A stretch of DNA of 64,000 bases from Antarctobacter aquimaris (GTDB lineage Bacteria; Pseudomonadota; Alphaproteobacteria; Rhodobacterales; Rhodobacteraceae), in the NCBI RefSeq assembly GCF_900184945.1, contig NZ_FXYF01000004.1, positions 1-64,000 on the forward strand. The letters run 5' to 3'. Position 1 is the stretch's first letter, and each line of letters opens with the position of its first letter. Both the position numbers and the translations under genes were made by a program. The notes under the pieces are model-generated. The model saw nothing but the letters and a program-made list of their open reading frames with translations. It searched no databases and had not been told where the DNA came from. Of the stretch, positions 60,902-64,000 are shown piece after piece.

Positions 60902-61681
60902 ATGTTCCCGATCCGCGACCACAACCCCTCGGGGCGCACGCCCTTCGTCACCTACGCGCTGATCGCGATCAACGTGCTGGTCTTTGTCGTGACGCAATAC
61001 ATCTCCCGGTCCCCGCCCGCGTTGATGACCCTCTACGCCGATTTCGCGCTTGTGCCGCGGTTCCTGTCCGAAGGCTTCGGCTACACCGGCCTTGTCACCT
61101 CGATGTTCCTGCACGGCGGCTGGATGCACATCCTGGGCAACATGCTGTTCCTCTACATCTTCGGCGACAACCTCGAGGACGAGATGGGGCACGGCCGCTT
61201 CATCCTGTTCTACCTCGCCTCCGGCATCGGCGCGGGGCTGATCCACTGGCTGTCGGACCCCGCGTCGAACATCCCCACGGTGGGCGCCTCGGGCGCCATC
61301 GCCGGGGTGATGGGCGGCTACCTGCTGCTGTTCCCCAGGGCGCGGGTCGACGTGCTGCTGATCATCGTGGTGATCTTCAAGGTGATCCCGGTGCCCGCCT
61401 GGATCATGCTGGTGCTGTGGTTCGGCATGCAGCTGTTCGGCGGCTGGAGCGCGCCGGCGGATGAGGGCGGCATCGCCTACTGGGCGCATATCGGCGGCTT
61501 TGTCATCGGCCTCGGGCTGACCGTGCCGGTCTGGCTGCGCCGCGGCGGTCCCAGGTTCTGGAACCGCACCGACGGCCACCCGCCCCACCCCGAAAAACCC
61601 TACCGGTTCGAACGCAGCCACATCCCCCGCGTCACCAGCCGCAAGAGCCACAGCAAGGTCCCGAGGATCCGAAGAAAATGA
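60902..61681 (+). CDS. Rhomboid family intramembrane serine protease
   Basis: A 259-residue membrane protein with six or seven hydrophobic helices. The catalytic Ser is in the motif VGASGAIAG and the His in YWAHIGGF; HGGWMHILGNMLFLYIFGD is the rhomboid H...GN helix. It cleaves membrane-spanning substrates in the inner membrane; targets are unknown. A basic tail (RFERSHIPRVTSRKSHSK) extends into the cytoplasm. Its stop overlaps the next gene by ATGA. Confidence 0.9.
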   Translation: MFPIRDHNPSGRTPFVTYALIAINVLVFVVTQYISRSPPALMTLYADFALVPRFLSEGFGYTGLVTSMFLHGGWMHILGNMLFLYIFGDNLEDEMGHGRFILFYLASGIGAGLIHWLSDPASNIPTVGASGAIAGVMGGYLLLFPRARVDVLLIIVVIFKVIPVPAWIMLVLWFGMQLFGGWSAPADEGGIAYWAHIGGFVIGLGLTVPVWLRRGGPRFWNRTDGHPPHPEKPYRFERSHIPRVTSRKSHSKVPRIRRK

Positions 61682-62046
61682 CCGTCAAGGCCACCTGCCA
61701 CTGCGGCGCCGTCGAGCTGCGCGTCACCCTCAGCGACGGCTTTGCCACCGCCCGCCGCTGCGACTGTTCCTATTGCCGCCGCCGCAGCGTGCCGGTCGTC
61801 TCCGCACCGCTCGACGGCATCGAGGTGGTGCGCGGGGCGGAGAATCTCACGCTCTACAGCTGGGGCACCCACACCGCCAAACATTACTTCTGCAAGACCT
61901 GCGGCATCTACATGTACCACCGCCGCCGCTCGAACCCGAACGAGTTCGGCGTGAACCTCTACGCGATCGAAGGCGCCGAGCCGAAGGAGATCGAGCCGGT
62001 GACCTGGCACGACGGCGTCAACCACCCCTCGGACAGGACCCCCTGA
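61678..62046 (+). CDS. GFA (glutathione-dependent formaldehyde-activating)-like zinc protein
   Basis: A 122-residue GFA/CENP-V family protein. Zinc ligands are CHCGAVEL (Cys-x-Cys), CDCSYCRRR (Cys-x-Cys-x2-Cys) and FCKTCGIYMYH (Cys-x2-Cys). Family members were named for formaldehyde-glutathione condensation, but most have no proven activity. It is translationally coupled to the rhomboid gene. Confidence 0.85.
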   Translation: MTVKATCHCGAVELRVTLSDGFATARRCDCSYCRRRSVPVVSAPLDGIEVVRGAENLTLYSWGTHTAKHYFCKTCGIYMYHRRRSNPNEFGVNLYAIEGAEPKEIEPVTWHDGVNHPSDRTP

Positions 62047-62079
62047 AATTGGTTTCGCCGCGCTGCGCGCGGCGACCGG

Positions 62080-62167
62080 CCGGGGGCTCCGCCCCCGGAC
62101 CCCCGGAGGTATTTGGACCAAGAAGAAACCAATGGGCGCTCTCCCGGCTTCTTCTTGGTCCAAATAC
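62080..62167. repeat. Rhodobacterales-type intergenic repeat with terminator stem
   Basis: A CCGGGGGC-TCC-GCCCCCGG stem (62080-62098) is followed by 19-base perfect arms GTATTTGGACCAAGAAGAA (62109-62127) and TTCTTCTTGGTCCAAATAC (62149-62167) around a 21-base loop. It lies between the convergent GFA-like and inositol-monophosphatase genes. The same GGAGTATTTGGACCAAGA-type element recurs between genes in many Rhodobacteraceae, where it acts as a bidirectional terminator-like repeat. Confidence 0.75.
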
Positions 62168-62213
62168 TCATCTTGCACCTGACGAACAGGCGCCCCGCCG
62201 TTCAGGGGGCGCC

Positions 62214-63005
62214 TCAGGCCTCGCGCAGCAGCCTGGCGAGGCCACCAAAGATCTCGTTGTTGGCGCAGAGGATGCTGCCGCTTTCCAGCGGGTCCTGGTC
62301 GGCGCGGATGCCCTCGACCAGCGCGCCGGCCTCCCGGGCGATCAGCGACCCCGCCGCCACGTCCCACAGCTGCACCTCGCGTTCCCAGTAGCCCTCGTAG
62401 CGGCCCGCCGCCACATAGGCGAGGTCCAGCGCGGCCGAGCCAAAGCGCCGCACCCCGGCGCATTCCGGCATCACCCGGGCGAGGTCCTTCAGCATGGCGG
62501 GCAGGGTCCGCTTGGCGGCAAAGGGGATGCCGGTGGCGAACACCGCCTCGATCATCTTGCGGCGGCCCGACACGCGCAGGCGCTTGGAGTCGTTCAGCCA
62601 GGCACCGGTGCCCTTTTCGGCGTAGAACATCTCGTCCTTGGCCGCGTCGAACACCACCGCCGACACGATCTGCCCCTTGTGCTCCAGCGCGATCGAGATC
62701 GCCCAGTGCGGCAGCCCGTGCAGAAAGTTCGTGGTGCCGTCCAGCGGGTCGACGATCCAGCGGCGGGTCGGGTCTTCGCCCGCGATCTCGCCGCCCTCCT
62801 CGGCCAGCCAGCCATAGGTCGGCCGGGCGCCCAGCAGCTCCTCCTTGAGGATGCGCTCGGACTCGAGGTCGGCGCGCGACACGAAATCGCCCGCGCCCTT
62901 CATCGAGACCTGGAGGTTCTCGACCTCGCGGAAGTCCTTGACCAGCGACCGCCCCGCCTTGCGCGCCGCCTTCATCATGATGTTCAGATTCGCGCTGCCC
63001 TGCAT
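62214..63005 (-). CDS. suhB: Inositol-1-monophosphatase family protein
   Basis: A 263-residue Mg-dependent phosphatase. The metal site is in the block IVDPLDGTTNFLHG (~85-100), with GDFVSRADLESE and LAEEGGEIAGED earlier and ALDLAYVAAGRYEGYWE, WDVAAGSLIAREAGA later. It hydrolyses inositol phosphates and related sugar phosphates; SuhB also affects rRNA transcription in some bacteria. It faces the GFA-like gene across the intergenic repeat. Confidence 0.9.
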   Translation of the reverse strand: MQGSANLNIMMKAARKAGRSLVKDFREVENLQVSMKGAGDFVSRADLESERILKEELLGARPTYGWLAEEGGEIAGEDPTRRWIVDPLDGTTNFLHGLPHWAISIALEHKGQIVSAVVFDAAKDEMFYAEKGTGAWLNDSKRLRVSGRRKMIEAVFATGIPFAAKRTLPAMLKDLARVMPECAGVRRFGSAALDLAYVAAGRYEGYWEREVQLWDVAAGSLIAREAGALVEGIRADQDPLESGSILCANNEIFGGLARLLREA

Positions 63006-63088
63006 GGCCCGGCCCTTCCCGAGAAGTCAAAAGGAAATCAGGCCGCGCGTATACGCGGCCCGATCCGGCTTGCCAAGGGGCGAGCGGG

Positions 63089-63382
63089 TCAGCGGTAGAC
63101 GACGCCCTTTTCGCCGGGCACGATCTGCGGCTGGTAGCTGCGCTGCTTGGTGCCGCCGCTGCGGTTGTAATAGGGTCCGGCGTTCGGCACGCCGCAGCAG
63201 ACCACGCCGCCGGCCAGCACCGGCTGCAGTCCCGCCGGGCAGTAGTTCGCCGCCTTGTAGTCGTGGACCAGGAAGTTCGAGTTCGGATTGTTCGTCGCGT
63301 CGCCCATGTACATGTCGCCCCAGGCAAACGCCGCGCCGCCGCAAAGGCTCAACGCCGCGGCGGCAATCAGAGTCAGTCGCAT
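63089..63382 (-). CDS. Small exported protein, unknown function
   Basis: A 97-residue protein from ATG 63382 with GGGGGAC upstream. Its signal peptide is MRLTLIAAAALSLCGGAAFA; the mature part (DMYMGDATNNPNSNFLVHDY, VVCCGVPNAGPYYNRSGGTK) is rich in Asn, Gly and Tyr and has three cysteines including a CC pair. No family was recognised. It is probably a periplasmic or surface protein. Confidence 0.65.
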   Translation of the reverse strand: MRLTLIAAAALSLCGGAAFAWGDMYMGDATNNPNSNFLVHDYKAANYCPAGLQPVLAGGVVCCGVPNAGPYYNRSGGTKQRSYQPQIVPGEKGVVYR

Positions 63383-63666
63383 GATGTCCCCCATCGTGAC
63401 CAGGTGTTCCTGGGCGGAAGGCTATCAGCGCAGGCGCGGCTGTCAATTTTTTCGTGCCGGATCAGGAAGGTTTTCCCGAAAGCGGGGCGGGCCGCCCCTG
63501 CCCGGCGCCGCGGTCCCGCGGGGCGGCGGCGAATGTTGCAGGTTTCGGCGCTTTGGCGCGCGGCCGGGACGGCCCGGCACACGCCCGGTCACGACCGTGT
63601 GCAGCGGGCTGTTCGCGGCGGCCGCGGCGGCGCATCCTGACGGCGCACCACCCCCAGGAGACCGCC
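63383..63666. other. Divergent intergenic region
   Basis: About 284 bases between the small exported protein (minus) and the YHS protein (plus). They contain the likely promoters of both and several G+C-rich hairpins, with no credible gene. Confidence 0.4.
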
Positions 63667-64000
63667 ATGCCCATCCTCACCCGCCGCACCGCCCTTGGCC
63701 TCACCCTCGCCGCCCCGGCCCTGCTGCTGGCCGGCACGCGCGCCCGCGCCGGCGAACCGCCGATCTACGCCGAAGGCGGCATCGCCATCGACGGGTCCGA
63801 CCCGGTCGCCTATTTCGCCGGCAATGGCCCGGTGCCCGGCGGCGCCGCGCAGGCCGAATGGAACGGCGCCACCTGGCGCTTTGCCAGCCCGGACAACGCC
63901 GCCCGCTTTGCCGCGACGCCCGAGGCCTTCGCGCCGCAGTTCGGCGGCTACTGCGCCTTTGCCGCCTCGCGCGGCTACCTCGCGCCGACCATCCCGGAGG
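63667..64000 (+). CDS. YHS domain-containing exported protein (partial)
   Basis: The first 111 codons are visible; the gene runs off the window. A Tat-like RR signal (ILTRRTALGLTLAAPALLLA) is followed by a YHS-type domain (GGIAIDGSDPVAYFAGNGPV, WNGATWRFASPDNAARFAAT, FGGYCAFAASRG). Such proteins bind metals and are linked to copper or iron handling in some bacteria. RBS is AGGAGACC. Confidence 0.75.
   Translation, partial: MPILTRRTALGLTLAAPALLLAGTRARAGEPPIYAEGGIAIDGSDPVAYFAGNGPVPGGAAQAEWNGATWRFASPDNAARFAATPEAFAPQFGGYCAFAASRGYLAPTIPE

Noticed and set aside
57289-60951. 1220-codon open frame on the minus strand opposite putA
   Set aside because: It is the antisense shadow of a G+C-rich gene: His/Arg/Gly/Asp-rich low-complexity translation, no RBS, and putA on the other strand is unmistakable.
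62080-62167. CRISPR array
   Set aside because: Only one inverted-repeat unit is present and there is no spaced direct repeat; no cas gene is in the window.

Overview
The window is uniformly G+C-rich, densely coded DNA of an alphaproteobacterium, almost certainly a Rhodobacteraceae (Roseobacter-group) chromosome. The clues are: PutR next to a PutA that lacks a DNA-binding domain; an Irr-type Fur regulator divergent from fabA; separate fabA/fabB/fabI genes; several periplasmic-binding-protein ABC operons; and a 19-bp inverted repeat of the type recurrent in this family. No rRNA, CRISPR array or complete IS was seen. One tRNA is present (tRNA-Leu, anticodon UAA). The only clearly foreign-looking block is an AT-richer restriction-modification island at about 49.98-51.96 kb.

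Layout. (1) 0.1-14.6 kb: a benzoate/catechol supercluster. On the minus strand lie catB, benABCD and a five-gene branched-chain-type ABC transporter (livKHMGF-like). On the plus strand lie catA and a CatR/BenM-type LysR gene. A second minus-strand operon carries an SCP2-like protein, an alpha/beta hydrolase, an unlisted 47-residue CxxC protein, a beta-keto acid cleavage enzyme (BKACE) and a truncated scoA-like gene. Together they suggest benzoate to catechol to muconate to beta-ketoadipate, with BKACE possibly replacing the usual CoA-transferase/thiolase end steps. No catC or complete pcaIJF is visible. (2) 15.3-18.0 kb: a GT2 glycosyltransferase and a FAD oxidoreductase. (3) 18.0-23.9 kb: a TetR, double-STAS and RND-pump module. 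(4) 24.2-28.8 kb: a small lipoprotein, a LysR regulator, a DUF481 barrel, a degenerate desuccinylase-like protein and a multiply frameshifted VWD-like pseudogene. (5) 28.8-34.2 kb: an amidase with a PotABCD-type ABC transporter. (6) 34.2-37.7 kb: a two-component system divergent from a DegP-like protease. (7) 37.7-43.4 kb: a DeoR-regulated Ugp-like ABC operon with a phosphodiesterase. (8) 43.7-47.5 kb: a molybdate operon modEABC plus TauE/SafE. (9) 47.6-53.9 kb: the fabI-fabB ... fabA-irr region, with fabA separated from fabB by the restriction-modification pair and a Cys-rich secreted protein. (10) 54.0-64.0 kb: a 3-dehydroshikimate dehydratase, tRNA-Leu, a TPR protein, putR/putA, a rhomboid protein, a GFA-like protein, an inositol-monophosphatase family protein and small exported proteins.

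Themes. Aromatic catabolism appears twice: the ben/cat genes, and a QuiC/QsuB-type dehydratase that would make protocatechuate. Uptake genes are adjacent to metabolic genes in several operons. Most operons are tightly packed with ATGA/TTGA/GTGA overlaps, and intercistronic hairpins follow several solute-binding-protein or oxygenase genes. Very long antisense ORFs, such as the one opposite putA, are G+C-driven shadows and were left out.
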